From: Carex sylvatica
Lineage: Eukaryota > Streptophyta > Magnoliopsida > Poales > Cyperaceae
DNA length: 64,000 nucleotides
Direction of reading: 5' to 3'
NCBI GenBank assembly: GCA_964058845.1
Contig: CAXKVR010000026.1
Span: 1-64,000, forward strand
The notes beneath the pieces are model-generated. The model did not search any database and was not told the DNA's origin. It saw only the letters and a program-made list of their open reading frames with translations. Positions 47,077-59,202 of this stretch are shown here, piece after piece (the stretch's first letter is position 1; every line of letters begins with the position of its first letter). Made by a program: the position numbers and the translations under genes.

Positions 47077-49320
47077 ATGTCATCACTTGTATTAATCTCT
47101 GTTCTTCTCCTTCTCTCCTTCCATTCCAGCAATGCTCAACCCAATCCCGGGTATTACCCGAGTTATCAGTTTAAACCCTTGCAATTCTACCGTGCATTTC
47201 TTAATCTCTGGGGGCCACAGCATCAGACGGTTACCGGTGATCAATCGTCCACCACAATATGGCTTGATCGAACCTCAGGTCACCATAAATTGCTTTACCA
47301 TTATTTTGTAGGTCATTTTCTAATTGAAAAATGTACTGATCAAATTTTGTACAGGGAGTGGATTTAAGTCGAGACACCCGTATATGAGTGGATATTTTGG
47401 GGCTTCGATTAAGCTTCAGCCAGGCTACACCGCTGGCGTGATCACTGCATTTTATGTATGTACAATCTAAGCTTAATATAAACACATTTCATATAAGCTT
47501 AATATCAGATGTCATCTTGTCTATCAATGACTAAAAAATTATATTTTTTTTCCTTGTTATTATTGTTTTAACTTGGTGATTACCTTTTACTTTGGAAATT
47601 TAATTTATGTAGCTGTCAAATAATCAAGCACACCCTGGATTTCATGATGAGGTAGACATTGAATTTTTGGGCACCACACCAGGCAGGCCATACACACTGC
47701 AGACAAATGTTTATATCAGAGGAAGCGGTGACGGTCGGATTATCGGTCGGGAAATGAAGTTCCATTTGTGGTTCGATCCGACTACTGCATTTCACAACTA
47801 TGCGATTTCTTGGACCCCCTATGAGATCATGTATGTTTCCCTCTAATCAATTACTTTGTTAGTTCACATCAGTAAGTTCTTAAGCATTGCATATGCTGTC
47901 TGCTGGTTACAGAGATTTTTCAAAAAAAATGAGGAAAGAGAGAAAATTATTAAATAAACTGTTAATCGGTAGTTTCAGCATTAACAAGCTGGAAAAATAT
48001 ATTAAATAATGTAAAAGAACCCCAAAGATATATTTTTATTAAAAAAATAACATGTTGTAAATAAACATATTCACAATAACAAAAAAGGTCAAAATAATAT
48101 TGTATAGGGTTTATGCACAATATAAAATAAGGTCTGTCAAGTTTTTAAGTATTTTTTTAATATAAAAAATAACATTATACATTGCACAGTAATTGAATAT
48201 AAATAATTTCCCTGTAATTTATTCTTTGCCATAATGCAAGCATCTACACACAGGCAACCCATTAATTATGATCAAGTTGTGGTAGGTCTTTCACATTTTG
48301 TCCATATATGGCAATTAATAATATTGTACAAAAATAACTAGTGAAGTGAAGTATAATTTGTAATATTATTATGTTTCCTACTCATAAATCAACCAGAGGT
48401 TCATACATTCCTTTGAATAAATATCACTATGTCAGCCAAATTCACAAAAGACTCGTGAGGCCCTTTGGCTCCTTCTTTCCAATTGACCCCAAAAAATTGG
48501 ATCTGTTGTTTAATCCCGTTCACAAATTTATGGAAAGGTTTTTTTTTCATGAGACTCATATTGGCCCACCTCTGTCCGTGATAACAGCCAATTTTATATT
48601 ACAATAATTTTAGGTACTATTTCTTAAAATATATTCATAGAGAGCAAAAAAAAAAAGCATCCATGCTCCTCAACTTCTAGTATATCATATTTCTTTCCCA
48701 TTAACAAAATTTTAGTTTTTTTTTTTTTTTTTGTTGGGGAAAAACTTATTTCAAATAAAAAGCTTTGCGCCACTAACTTTAAATGAGTACGCACAGTAGT
48801 AATTACATTGTGAAAAGATACTTAAAGAAGGTGATTGTGAGTAATGTTAAGATTTTTGATGTTATACAAACCATTGCATAATATCATATTAGGCTGCTAA
48901 TTAGCATCAATGGCATGTGTTATTAATTGACTAATTATTTGGCTAATTTTTATTTGCAGATTTTTTGTAGATGATATACCAATAAGACGGTATCAAAAGA
49001 AGAGTGATTCGACATTCCCTCTTCGTCCAATGTGGTTATACGGTTCGATATGGGATGCATCATCTTGGGCCACTGACAATGGAAAATATAAGGCTGACTA
49101 CCGGTACCAGCCTTTTGTTGCGCGATTTACGAAATTCATAGTCCGAGGATGTACTAGTCCCTACTCACGACGCCATTGTCGCACCGCTCCGTCTTCACCA
49201 TCTGGTGGTGGGCTAAGCAACCGGCAATACATGGCAATGCATTGGGCCCAAACTCGCCATATGGTGTATAACTACTGCAAGGATCCGAAAAGAGACCATT
49301 CTCTCACTCCAGAGTGCTGA
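47077..49320 (+). CDS. Xyloglucan endotransglucosylase/hydrolase, XTH31/32 type (group III-A)
   Basis: Four exons with GT-AG joints (47077-47278, 47355-47455, 47613-47830, 48960-49320) give 293 residues. A signal peptide ([20 protein letters not shown]) directs it to the cell wall. The GH16 catalytic motif [10 protein letters not shown] is at 112-121, with Glu114 as nucleophile, Glu118 as acid/base and Asp116 assisting. The XET C-terminal domain follows, with Cys residues and the ending [29 protein letters not shown] after the motif, in place of the N-glycosylation site of groups I/II, and the C-terminus place it with Arabidopsis XTH31/32. Members of that group act mainly as xyloglucan hydrolases. 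It loosens or remodels wall xyloglucan. Intron 3 (47831-48959) is long and AT-rich. I start at ATG 47077, since the codon 9 bp upstream is TTG. Confidence 0.93.
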
Positions 49321-51059
49321 AATTAGAATAATATAATCAAATCAAATTACAATTTAAATTCGTCGGTTAATTAATATTGATTAGTAGGTTATTTTTGTTA
49401 ATTTTTAATGTCATTGAGAGGTTGGAAGTGTATCTAGTACAAGTGTAGAACAGAAGTATGGAATTTACTGTATTGCATGAATAATTGGATTATTTTGGTT
49501 TTTAGGGGTTAACGGGCAAAAAAGCTTGTTCTCTCCTTCAATTTGTCATTTTATGAGGGTCCTCCTTGATTGTTCCCTTTCAATGTGTAATCGTTGGATC
49601 TTCGATGAATAAATGATGTGACTAAAGGTTATAGCCGTTATGGGAACAGCCTGTCAGCTTCTATCATCTCCAATGTTGTCACCATTGATTTTATTATAAA
49701 AGAAACAAATGTTGTTACTTGTTGCCATTGGAGTTGGGAGGCGTGCATTTTGAATTTTTGTTACCATTATTAATTTTTATTATAAAGGAAATGAAAAATG
49801 TTTTTACTTGTTAACGTACATTTTGAAAAATTTTAGGTCGGCTGGTGCCACAATCTAACAAAAAAGATTAGCTTAACCTGTAAAACTAGATACAGACTGT
49901 TTAATTTAAGTTTGCACGGATATTAAAGCAAATTTTATATATTATCATCTAATAAGCTAATTGATAAATGCAAAATGATAATAATAAATCCGTACATTTA
50001 AGTACAAAAGACTTGTTATTATGACAAGATTGATTTATATAATATTTTATATATTTGTATTTAACTAGTAACTTTTAATAATTTAATTTGTACAAAATTT
50101 TGTACATTTTAATTTAATCAGTAACTTATATATTTTTTTAAATTAATGACACCAGTAATTAGATTGTTTTTATGATGTTATGTACATAATATATTCAAAC
50201 TTTGATGTCATTATTTATTTATTATATCTTTTGTTCGAATATAACTAAATTTATACATATACATGTATGAAAATATCTTCATCCAACTTGTACAATACCG
50301 TATGACATGTTGCAGCATTATGTGTGGAAGGTCGTAATTTCAAAATTAGATAAAAATTATCTTATAAATATTAAATAATTGAATATCATAACCTCTAACA
50401 TTTACTCAAAACTATTTATTATGGAGCATATTGCAGTTCTACCAAGCTTGAATGCTTTGTTGTTGCTCAACTTTACTGGCTATTTTTCCATTCAATTCCG
50501 ACTAATCATTATTTAGTCACTGAATTTTTATTTTAAAACTGTTAGTTAAATTATATTATTGTTTTATTGTAAAGTTGAAATTTCAAACAAATTAAAAACT
50601 AATTCCCGGAACTAGTTATTTTGTAATGAAATATCGAAATAAAAAATATGTTTTGCAATACAGGGCTTTTGAAAATCTTAAAATTTTGTAAAACAAACAT
50701 CATAATAAATTAATAATTAAAAAAATGTGCTAATATCTGCTTCGTATGTAAAGTTTACGACTAATATAAGTTTCAAAATATGTACAATTTGTATGTAAAT
50801 TTGAATTTAAAGATAACGGTTCAATTTGGACAAAAATTAATTCGACAGTTGAATGATTAATAAATAGATGGTAAAATTGAGCGGCCAAAAGTTGTTAATG
50901 GGGATATTTTATGATGGTTGTTATTTGTCTTTAATCTTTGGCACAGTAATTAAGCAATCAAGATCAAATGATTTTTTGTGTGTGTGTGTGTGAGTGATAT
51001 TGGCAGTTGCTGCCATTCATATACTGAAAACATAACACAACAGTTTATAAGGTTTGAAT
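49321..51059. other. XTH 3' flank and AT-rich spacer
   Basis: There is no gene. A TG microsatellite lies near 50980-50996, and a perfect small palindrome (TTTGTACAAAATTTTGTACA) near 50087. Confidence 0.45.
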
Positions 51060-51066
51060 TTAATCA

Positions 51067-51475
51067 AGAGTAAAGCTTAGGTGATATAGATAGTATAAGG
51101 TCTTTCGTGCTATTATCTCAAAAACATATCATATAAATTTCAAACTTTCATATAGCTCAGTAAATTGATTATATAATGAACTTGTAGAAAATTAACTTTT
51201 ATTATTTTTGAAATTTTTTTTACTATTTTTTGTGATTTATGAAAGATGTCAAAAAATGACTTAAAAATAAAAAAGAATTGCCAATATTTTAAGTCTTTTT
51301 TTTTTTTTATCATATTACATAAATTATAAAAAATTCAAAAAGTAATAAATATTTGTATTTTACAAGTTCATTATATAACAATTTATTGAGTTACTTAGAT
51401 TAAAATTTAAAGTTTATACGATATATTTCTAAGACAATAGTACAAAAAAACTTCCATAGCACTAAATCTTACTCT
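51067..51475. mobile_element. Inverted-repeat MITE, 7-bp TSD TTAATCA
   Basis: The left arm (AGAGTAAAGCTTAGGTG..TCTCAAAAACATATCATATAAA) and right arm (TTTATACGATATATTTCTAAGA..CACTAAATCTTACTCT) are complementary with few gaps. TTAATCA directly flanks both ends (51060-51066 and 51476-51482). Its superfamily is unclear; the duplication may be 8 or 9 bp with mismatches. It is 409 bp and non-coding. Confidence 0.7.
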
Positions 51476-51817
51476 TTAATCAGATATACTTTATGATTTA
51501 TGAACCATGTTCTTCCCCTGGCTTTCGGCCAAGTTTGGATATAATCTAGTTTGAATTAATCCTAGACGTGGGGACCACATCGGAACTGAATGATGGAATA
51601 AAAGTAGCAAGTAGTCAAGTACGATTCTTTTTATCACCAAAATAAAGGTAAAATCTGGATTATTAATTATTAGAAATCTTCCAAAATATGGAATAAAAAC
51701 AGCAACACTGATTTAAAGCGCGCATATATCAAACTGAACAAATTAAAGAGCAGTCTACCATTTTGAACCTAAATATCAAAATGCAACTTCTTCTTTTTTT
51801 TTGTTCTGGCCTTAAAT

Positions 51818-52310
51818 TTATTGCCGAGGATGAAGCAAAACATCAATAGCTCCCATAATGCAATCTAATTTATAAGCATTTCTATTCTCTGTTGCTAAGA
51901 GGTCCTTCTCCCCTGCCTCTTCAAACGCTTGCTCACAAGTTGATACCATAATGCCTGCTGATGCTATATCCATACTAAACGGTGATTTCTTCTGAGCGCT
52001 TTCAATTGCCTTGTTTAAATTTACAAGTGATGGCCCATAGACGTCAACACACACATCGATGCATCTCTTCTTCGGGTTTGACCCAGGTGGCGGTTGTTCC
52101 TGCAGCTTCTTCGCCTTGGCAAGGTTGTAGGTGTGGTTGGCCAAGGACAGCTTCAGCGTTACGACTTTTCGGTATTGCCTGAAAAGAGGTGACGCAGAAG
52201 TCATAGCTCTCTGGTTTTGAAGTCACATTCTTGCACGTGTCTTCTACGATGGAAGCATATATCAGCGTAAAACTCAGGGAGAGGAGGCAGAGGAGAAGAA
52301 GTTGCTTCAT
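51818..52310 (-). pseudogene. Pectin methylesterase/invertase inhibitor (PMEI) gene with a frame break
   Basis: The minus-strand ATG at 52310 begins a signal peptide (MKQLLLLCLLSLSFTLIYAS) and the first PMEI cysteine pair (DTCKNVTSKPESYDFC). The frame then breaks near 52150-52190. A second frame continues the domain: LKLSLANHTYNLAKAKKL, the Cys pair CIDVCVDVYGP, ASAGIMVSTCEQAF and a final helix ending at TAA 51818. The residues normally linking the two parts are missing, so a small out-of-frame deletion fits best. Intact PMEIs are four-helix-bundle apoplastic proteins that block pectin methylesterase or invertase. No splice sites can repair the break. A sequencing indel is the main alternative. 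Confidence 0.8.
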
Positions 52311-53230
52311 GATTATGTTTCTTTGCTTTTGTTTACCAATCTTTCTTTCTAAATTTTTTGCATTTTTCTGAGTCGGAAGTCTACTTTTATATATGGTCTT
52401 CATGTAGAATATCTACCAAGATATGATTCCCATTTATATATATAACCATTTCCTCCTATACACGAAATATTTAAAGTGAATTATATCTATTTTATGATTT
52501 ACAAAGAACGCAATAAATATATGATCTCTATTGATCTTTTTCTAAATTGCTAATTAGTACACACCACAAAGTTCTTTTGGAAGTATATTAATGATGTTTC
52601 TTTAATGTACCCATCTGTAAAATGGTAACGTATATTTACAATCCATGGATTTTCTGGAAGACTAACGGACTTGAGGAATTATTTTGGACACAACGCAATT
52701 ATTTAGCAAAAGAGATGGAGCAGGACCAGTACCACATACTGGTAAGAAGGGAATAAGCTTGTCACAGTGTGGAAGGAAAGTTCTGAAGGGGTCCTCACAA
52801 TCTCCGTTAGTTTCAAGTAGAAAGGGGAGGGTATTTATCATTTATATTTGGGAGAATGTAATGTTTCAGAGACCATTATTTCCTTCTTTAGGGAAAAGGA
52901 CTGAATGGTCATTCCCTCACAATTCAACACAGCATCTCATATGGCCACAGTAATAGAGCAGTTTCAAACATTTACTGGTACAAAATCAGGCTCAGAATGA
53001 TGGAGCAGGGGGATTTCGCATTAACTTTTAACATGAGATGGAAATGTCAGGAGAAGAAAAGTTACAGATGGGTCCGTCAACTTTTCTTTTTTACAAGGGT
53101 CCGTCTTCACTTCTTTAATCTAATCAGAGAGACTCTAGTTTTTAATTTTATTTTTTATGTTTTTTATTATGGTTGTTAATTGTTATCCATTAGATGTTTT
53201 AGGGAGTTGTAAAACCTTTTATCAATTTAT
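52311..53230. other. Upstream flank of the PMEI pseudogene and spacer
   Basis: The plus-strand frame 52684-52953 (89 codons) has more balanced composition than its surroundings, but I recognise no domain and do not call it a gene. Confidence 0.4.
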
Positions 53231-53295
53231 AACAGAATTAGGGGTGTATTACGGGCGGGTGGACGATATGTTATTAAAATTTGAATCCAACTCAA

Positions 53296-54634
53296 TGATA
53301 AGCATAAATTATATACATATTCGATCTAGTTTTTATCATGAAATAATATCAAATATCTTGTATTTTGAATATAAAGATAATATAATACACCTAGAATCAA
53401 GTTACTGCATTTGTTTGGTTTTAATTTACAGGAAACGAAGAAAAACGAAGAAAAATGTCTAGTGCAGATGCACGGTTTTCGATACAGACGTACTAAGTAC
53501 TTAAATGGATTTCTGGACGCACGCCAATTTTAAAAAGGTATAATAAGCTATTCATCAAAATCCGAGCAGACACACGGATATCGATGCAGCCGCACTCTGG
53601 TCGCACAGAAAAAACCGAGCCCAGTGCGGACGCACTGTAGCAGAGCCAAAAATAGAGTATGAACTTAAAACGGCCACAACTTTTGACTCGTAACTCTGTT
53701 TTGGGCATATGACCACTTTTCGGAAAGCCAACGAGAAGATCTACAACCTGAGAATCTAAAAAAGAAAACTTGGAGTCAGTACGGATGCAGTGGATCCGCA
53801 GACAGCCAGAAATACACATTTTCAACACGGTTTCTATTTTTAGCGAGCCAGGAATGCTTTTTGACAGCTAAACTTGGACAAGGCAACCTGAAAAACAATC
53901 CAAAAATAGCACCCACTAACCCCACTCACCCCACGACTATGCCTCTTAATTGGACATAGTCTTTTGCTATAAAGGAGGGGGTTCTTTCCCATTCAAGGAA
54001 TGTCTCTTTGGAGGGGCATCTCTCTTCGGAGGGAGATCTCTTCGCAAAGATCAATCTCATATCTCAAAATCTCTTCTCCACCAATACTTAGCGTAAAATT
54101 CTGCAATCAAGGAAGCAATTCAAGAAGGAAGAAGAAGAAGATTTCAAGAAGAATGCAATAATAATAGTTATTCATCTAGAGATTTCAAGAAGAAGATTTC
54201 AAGAAGAATGCAATAATATATTTCTCTATTTAATTTATCTTTATTTTAGCCAATCTTTTGTAATGAATTCTTTGTTGAATACTTGCATCTCCATGAGATG
54301 CTAGTTTTCTCTCTAGGGGTTTAGGTCAATGCATGAACTTATTTAATTGTATCTTATTCAGTTATTTATTTTTATTATGATTGTTTTATGGGATTTGATG
54401 CTAATTTCTGAGATTTATAATTTGTGTTAACTACATAATTAGTACTTAAAATCGATGTAGTTCCGCTTTGGATTCGAAAAAACCAAAGAAGTTAGGATGA
54501 GAGAAGAGTACCAATTATGAACACAAATACCTTAGGTTTTGATTAAGGTTTAACCAACTGCGAAATCAAACAAGAACTACAGAAATTACAGTTTACTGTA
54601 CTGAAACTTTGTACTATACATTTCTGGTGCAACA
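53296..54634 (+). repeat. Plus-oriented LTR of the inverted pair (internally deleted)
   Basis: It starts TGATAAGCATAAATTATA and ends TTTCTGGTGCAACA. It is 1339 bp because about 600 bp present in the partner LTR is missing at the junction AGAAATTA/CAGTTTACTG (around 54593). Otherwise it aligns closely by eye with 54744-56683 in reverse complement. Confidence 0.88.
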
Positions 54635-54743
54635 AGTTTTTGGCGTCGTAAATAAAAAGAAAGAAAACTAAAAAATCTGAAATAAATCTCTAAAGTAAAA
54701 ACTAGTATCTATCCGATATTCCCCGGTAACGGCGCCAAAAACT
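54635..54743. other. 109-bp centre with two opposed primer-binding sites
   Basis: After the plus LTR comes AGTTTTTGGCGTCG, a decayed site. Before the minus LTR, 54720-54737 reads on the minus strand TGGCGCCGTTACCGGGGA, which matches the 3' end complement of plant tRNA-Asp except one base. Tat/Ogre/Athila-type Gypsy elements commonly use this primer. Both LTRs are thus 5' LTRs facing each other. Confidence 0.8.
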
Positions 54744-56683
54744 TGTTGCACCAGAAATGTATAGTACAAAGTTTCAGTACAGTAAACTGTACCTTTTAAC
54801 CTTAAATACACTTTCAGTTCAGATTGTAAGTATACAATCCTACCGTGTAGTATATTATCGGGTATCGATCCACAGGGAATATGAACAATTACTAGGTTTA
54901 GACTTTATTAATTAATTTCAAAAAATAATAAAAATAAAAAGAAGTAAGTGCAATAAAAGTAGAATTTGGGGGGGGTTTGTTTGTTATAACTTCCTAAGGT
55001 TTGGGTTCAATACCCGAGAAGAGGAGGTTTAAAACAATAAAAGTAAAAAAAGAAAAGTAAAATAGAATCTTGGTTGCTTTCAAGAATTGGGAAGATCTAG
55101 GGGCATTTGGTCTACAATCCCTTGTTAATTCTATCTATTCGGTATTGTTTAAATTCATGTATGATTTGATGAGGTTTCTAACCTAATATGTCATTAAGGG
55201 TCACTTTTGTGAATTAATAACGTGCCTAAGTAATTCGGACTTCACAGTTACATCCTTCATCCTAGCTACCTAGACCATAAGCTATTGTTAGTCTCTCAGC
55301 TCCTCAAATATTGGTACTTCACAGTTACGTCCTTCATACCAATATCCGATTCAATTTGAGATGTCCTAATAAGGGTATGATTTCACAATTACGTCCTTCA
55401 CCAAGTCCCTAACCCTAATTTCTGTAGTTCCGGTTTAATTTTGCAGTTGGTTAGACCTTAATCAAAACCTAAGGTATTTGTGTTCATAATTGGTACTCTC
55501 CTCTCGTCCTAACTTCTTTGGTTTTTTTGAATCCAAAGCGGAACTACATCGATTTTAAGTACTAATTATGTAGTTAACACAAATTATAAATCTCAGAAAT
55601 TATCATCAAATCCCATAAAACAATCATAATAAAAATAAATAACCGAATAAGATACAATTAAACAAGTTCATGCATTGACCTAAGCCCCTAGAGAGAAAAC
55701 TAGCATCTCATGGAGATGCAAGTATTCAACAAAGAATTCATTACAAAAGATTGGCTAAAATAAAGAGAAATTAAATAGAGAAATATATTACACCCTTCTC
55801 TAGATGAAGAACCATTATTATTGCATTCTTCTTGAAATCTTCTTCTTCCTCCTTCTTGAATTGCTTCCTTGATTGCAGAATTTTACGCTAAGTATTGGTG
55901 GAGAAGAGATTTTGAGAGATGAGATTGATCTTTGCGAAGAGATCTCCCTCCGAAGAGATATGCCCCTCCAAAGAGAGATTCCTTGAATGGGAAAGAACCT
56001 CCTCCTTTATAGCAAAAGACTATGCCCAATCAAGAAGCATAGTCGTGGGGTGAGTGGAGTTAGTGGGTGCTATTTTTGGATTATTTTCCAGGTTGCCTTG
56101 TCCAAGTTTAGCTGTCAAAAAGCATCCCTGGCTCGCTAAAAATAGAAACCGCATTGAAAATGTGTATTTTTGGCTGTCTGCAGATCCACTGCATCCGTAC
56201 TGACTCCAAGTTTCCTTTTTTAGATTCTGAGGTTGTAGATCTTCTCGTTGGCTTTCCGAAAAGTTGTCATATGCCCAAAACAGAGTTACGAGTCAAAAGT
56301 TGTGGCCGTTTTAAGTTCAGACTCTATTTTTGGCTCTGCTATAGTGCGTCCGCACTGGGCTCGGTTTTTTCTGTGCGACCAGAGTGCAGCTGCATCGATA
56401 TCCGTGCGTCTGCATGGATTTTGATGAATAGCTTATTATACATTTTTAAAATTGGCGTCCGTCCAGAAATCCATCTAAGTACTTAGTACGTCCGTATCGA
56501 AAACCGTGCATCCGCACTGGGCATTTTTCTTCGTTTTTCTTCGTTTCCTGCAAATTAAAACCAAACAAATGCAGTAACTTGATTCTAGGTGTATTATATT
56601 CTCTTTATATTCAAAATACAAGATATTTGGTATTATTTCATGATGAAAACTAGATCGAATATGTATATAATTTATGCTTATCA
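54744..56683 (-). repeat. Minus-oriented LTR of the inverted pair
   Basis: On the plus strand it begins TGTTGCACCAGAAATG and ends GCTTATCA, the exact inverse of the family LTR. It is 1940 bp and collinear with the solo LTRs at 21893 and 34640. The bases just outside the pair, CTCAA (53291-53295) and CTCGA (56684-56688), look like a 5-bp target duplication with one change. Confidence 0.88.
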
Positions 56684-56724
56684 CTCGATTATACCGGATT
56701 AAAAAAAATATTTACTTTACCCAC

Positions 56725-56760
56725 TCATAACCCAACCCAACCCAACCCAACCCAACCCAT
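56725..56760. repeat. CCCAA tandem run
   Basis: The pentamer AACCC/CCCAA is repeated about six times inside the right part of the split hAT-type element. It differs from the plant telomere unit CCCTAAA. Confidence 0.8.
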
Positions 56761-57345
56761 CTATTTTTTTATATACAGATTATGCGGGTTAGACGTGTTA
56801 TAATTTTGATCGAAAATTTATTATATATCTTTTTACTATTTTTATTAAAACTAGCGACAAATAAAAGTGACAAACATAAATAAAATAGAAATAATTTAGC
56901 ATATAACATCATAACAAAAAAAACATATCCAAAATGTAACATTCTAAAAAAAAAGCAAGCGACATATAACAATCGCATATAAAATCCATGAAATAAAAAA
57001 CATAACAATTCAAATTCAAATTAAACTTAAAACTCTTAAATATTTTCAGAGCTCCAAAATTGAGTAGAAATAAATAGTGCTTTAAACGTGAGGGGAGGAG
57101 TAAATAGAAAGAGAAGTTTTGTAAAAATGTAGAAACGTAGATTTGAGACCGGATCCGGGTATAAACGGGTTATTAAGAGTAAATGCATGATCCGACCTAG
57201 AGTAACGGGTTTGTCAAAATCCAATCCGTATCCGACCCAGTAACATCTCAACCAAGTAAAATTATGGATCGGGTCGGATGGGTCGACAGTATTTTTGTAC
57301 ACCCCTAAACAGAATACACGCCTAAGGGCTTTTCATCATAAAAAA

Positions 57346-58029
57346 GGGGGCAATTTCATGTATATCCCTCAAAAGTTTCAATAATACGTATTTATCCCTC
57401 CAAAATCAATAATTACATATTTATCCTTCAAAATCATATAAACTCATATATTTATCCAATCTCACTCTATAACATATAAAATATCTCCAAAACTTATTAA
57501 ATAATATTTTTTAAACTTAAAAAAATATTTTACAATATTAATTAAAAAATATGTTGACTATTATGCTCTTCGTTTTTTGTCTCTTTAGTCCGTCTAAGTT
57601 ATTTTCTTTCTAAGACGCCAAACCTCCTGCCTCTCTCTCCAAATAAAAATGAAAAATTAAAGCAGCGACGGGCGGCATAAATATGTGAAAGGGGAGGCGA
57701 CTAGAAAAAGCGGAGAGAAATCTGTGATTTGAAGCATTTGGAGAGAGAGGTGGGGGATGTTTAGCACCTTACAGAGAAGAGAACTCAGACAGACTAAAGA
57801 GATCGAAAGACATAATGGTCAATATATTATTAGTTAATATTGTAAAATAAATTTTAAAGTTTTAAAAATATTATTTAATTATTTTTCAAGATATATGATA
57901 TGTTATAGAGTTAGATTGGGCAAATATGTGAGTTTGTATAATTTCCAAGGATAAATATGTAATTACTGATTTTGGAGGGATAAATACGTAATATTAGAAC
58001 TTTTGAGGGATATATATGAAATTCCCCCC
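57346..58029. mobile_element. Long-TIR MITE (GGGGGCAATTTCATGTATA family)
   Basis: The left arm GGGGGCAATTTCATGTATAT..CCCTCAAAAGTT..TACGTATTTATCCCTCC is complementary to the right arm (GGAGGGATAAATACGTAA..AACTTTTGAGGGATATATA..GAAATTCCCCCC) for about 250 bp each side. It is 684 bp with no coding capacity and resembles Mutator-type MITEs. The flanking A runs hide any target duplication. Confidence 0.75.
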
Positions 58030-58833
58030 AAAAAAAGAGAGTTTAGTATCAGGTTTTGATTTCGAACGGGTCAGGTCAATCGGATTCGAGTCAGTTTGAC
58101 TGTTCAACAAGTTCAAGTCGGATCTGACAAGTTCTTTGGGTTGACTGAATTGAATTTTTTAATTTTATAGTAGCATTATACGAGTAGTCGAGTAGATCAT
58201 GTTCGGGTCAAAACGAATAAGATCAAGCCCGTTGGACATTTAAAAAAAAATGTTTAAGTCAAGATTTGTTTTAGTTTCTTTTCTACAAAAATCAAATCGG
58301 TCGAGTTTGGTTCGGGTTAGGTAAATCCTTCGGATCGGATCAGATTTTGTTATATCCAACTGAATTTATCCATGTGATTCATATGCTGATTTTAAGAACT
58401 CGATGAATTCCAGGAAAGAAAGCCCAACTGCTTCGTAGGTTATAAAATAGAGGGAAAACAAAAAAACATGCAAGGATTTCAACAAGTACTGTTCTTTATC
58501 CTTGGATCCTAAGAAATCAAAATTTTATGTTAGGCCTACTCCTATTTCAAGAATTGGAAAGATATTAAACAAGATGGTATATAATAAAGAAAAATTGAAT
58601 AGAAGAACGATAAAACCAGAAGAAGAAAAAACTAAGAAACAGAATTTCATTTCTTCAATGATTATCTGGATTGATTGTCCCGTACAATGAGAAATAAACA
58701 AATAATTACCCTCATACAAAAGCTAGTCAAAGTTTAATGCGCTGGGTTCATAGTTGAAAACTTACATGAAAGGGTTATAGCTGTCAACTCTGGATGCTAT
58801 AGCAATTAATAAACCAGCATAAAATTTGGGTCC
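58030..58833. other. Spacer with hAT-like degenerate words
   Basis: GGGTCAGGTCAATCGG, CGGGTTAGG and similar words at 58060-58340 suggest a badly decayed hAT-type element. No termini are identifiable. Confidence 0.35.
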
Positions 58834-59022
58834 GGATCCCCTAAAGTAACCCAATCTTTGGGTTTTGAATCGGGACCATCCGATTTAAATCCGTAACTCG
58901 AGATTGCTTCACAATTCAAATTCATCTTTCGGGATGTGTGCGCTCTACTTCGGATAGATTATTGCGGATTCGAATCGGACGTTCCTATTTAAAACCCAAA
59001 GATTGGGTTACTTCACTGGATC
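58834..59022. mobile_element. Hairpin MITE beside the PPR gene
   Basis: AAGTAACCCAATCTTTGGGT at the left pairs with ACCCAAAGATTGGGTTACTT at the right. The second stem segments CCATCCGATTTAAATCCG and CGGATTCGAATCGGACG also pair. The element is about 189 bp and ends 180 bp past the PPR stop codon. It shares wording with 61744-61859. Confidence 0.65.
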
Positions 59023-59202
59023 TGAATTCAGTGAATCTAGCATTTTCTTGTTTGCATTGCCTCAAAATGTTCTTTTGCCGGGACAGGTGAATGTAGTATT
59101 TATGATCCGTCATATAATTAGAATTCAACTGATGGAACATGAGAGCATTTCATGTTGCATTGCCTCCACTAACAAAGACCGAACAAACTATTGACCTTTA
59201 AT

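Larger units (their letters stand above)
53239..57307. mobile_element. hAT-type element, TSD AACAGAAT, split by an inverted LTR pair
   Basis: The left end TAGGGGTGTA and the right end TACACCCCTA are perfect inverted repeats 4 kb apart. They are flanked by the perfect 8-bp duplication AACAGAAT (53231-53238 and 57308-57315). Element sequence is 53239-53295 and 56689-57307, about 676 bp, with GGGTCGGATGGG-like subterminal words and a CCCAA tandem run. Everything between is a later retroelement insertion. Confidence 0.9.

Noticed and set aside
52684..52953. 89-codon frame upstream of the PMEI pseudogene
   Set aside because: No signal peptide, domain or homologue is recognised and no promoter context is visible. 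It stays an unassigned frame.
56725..56760. CCCAA repeats as interstitial telomere sequence
   Set aside because: The unit is a pentamer, not CCCTAAA, and it fits the repetitive subterminal words of the surrounding hAT-type element.
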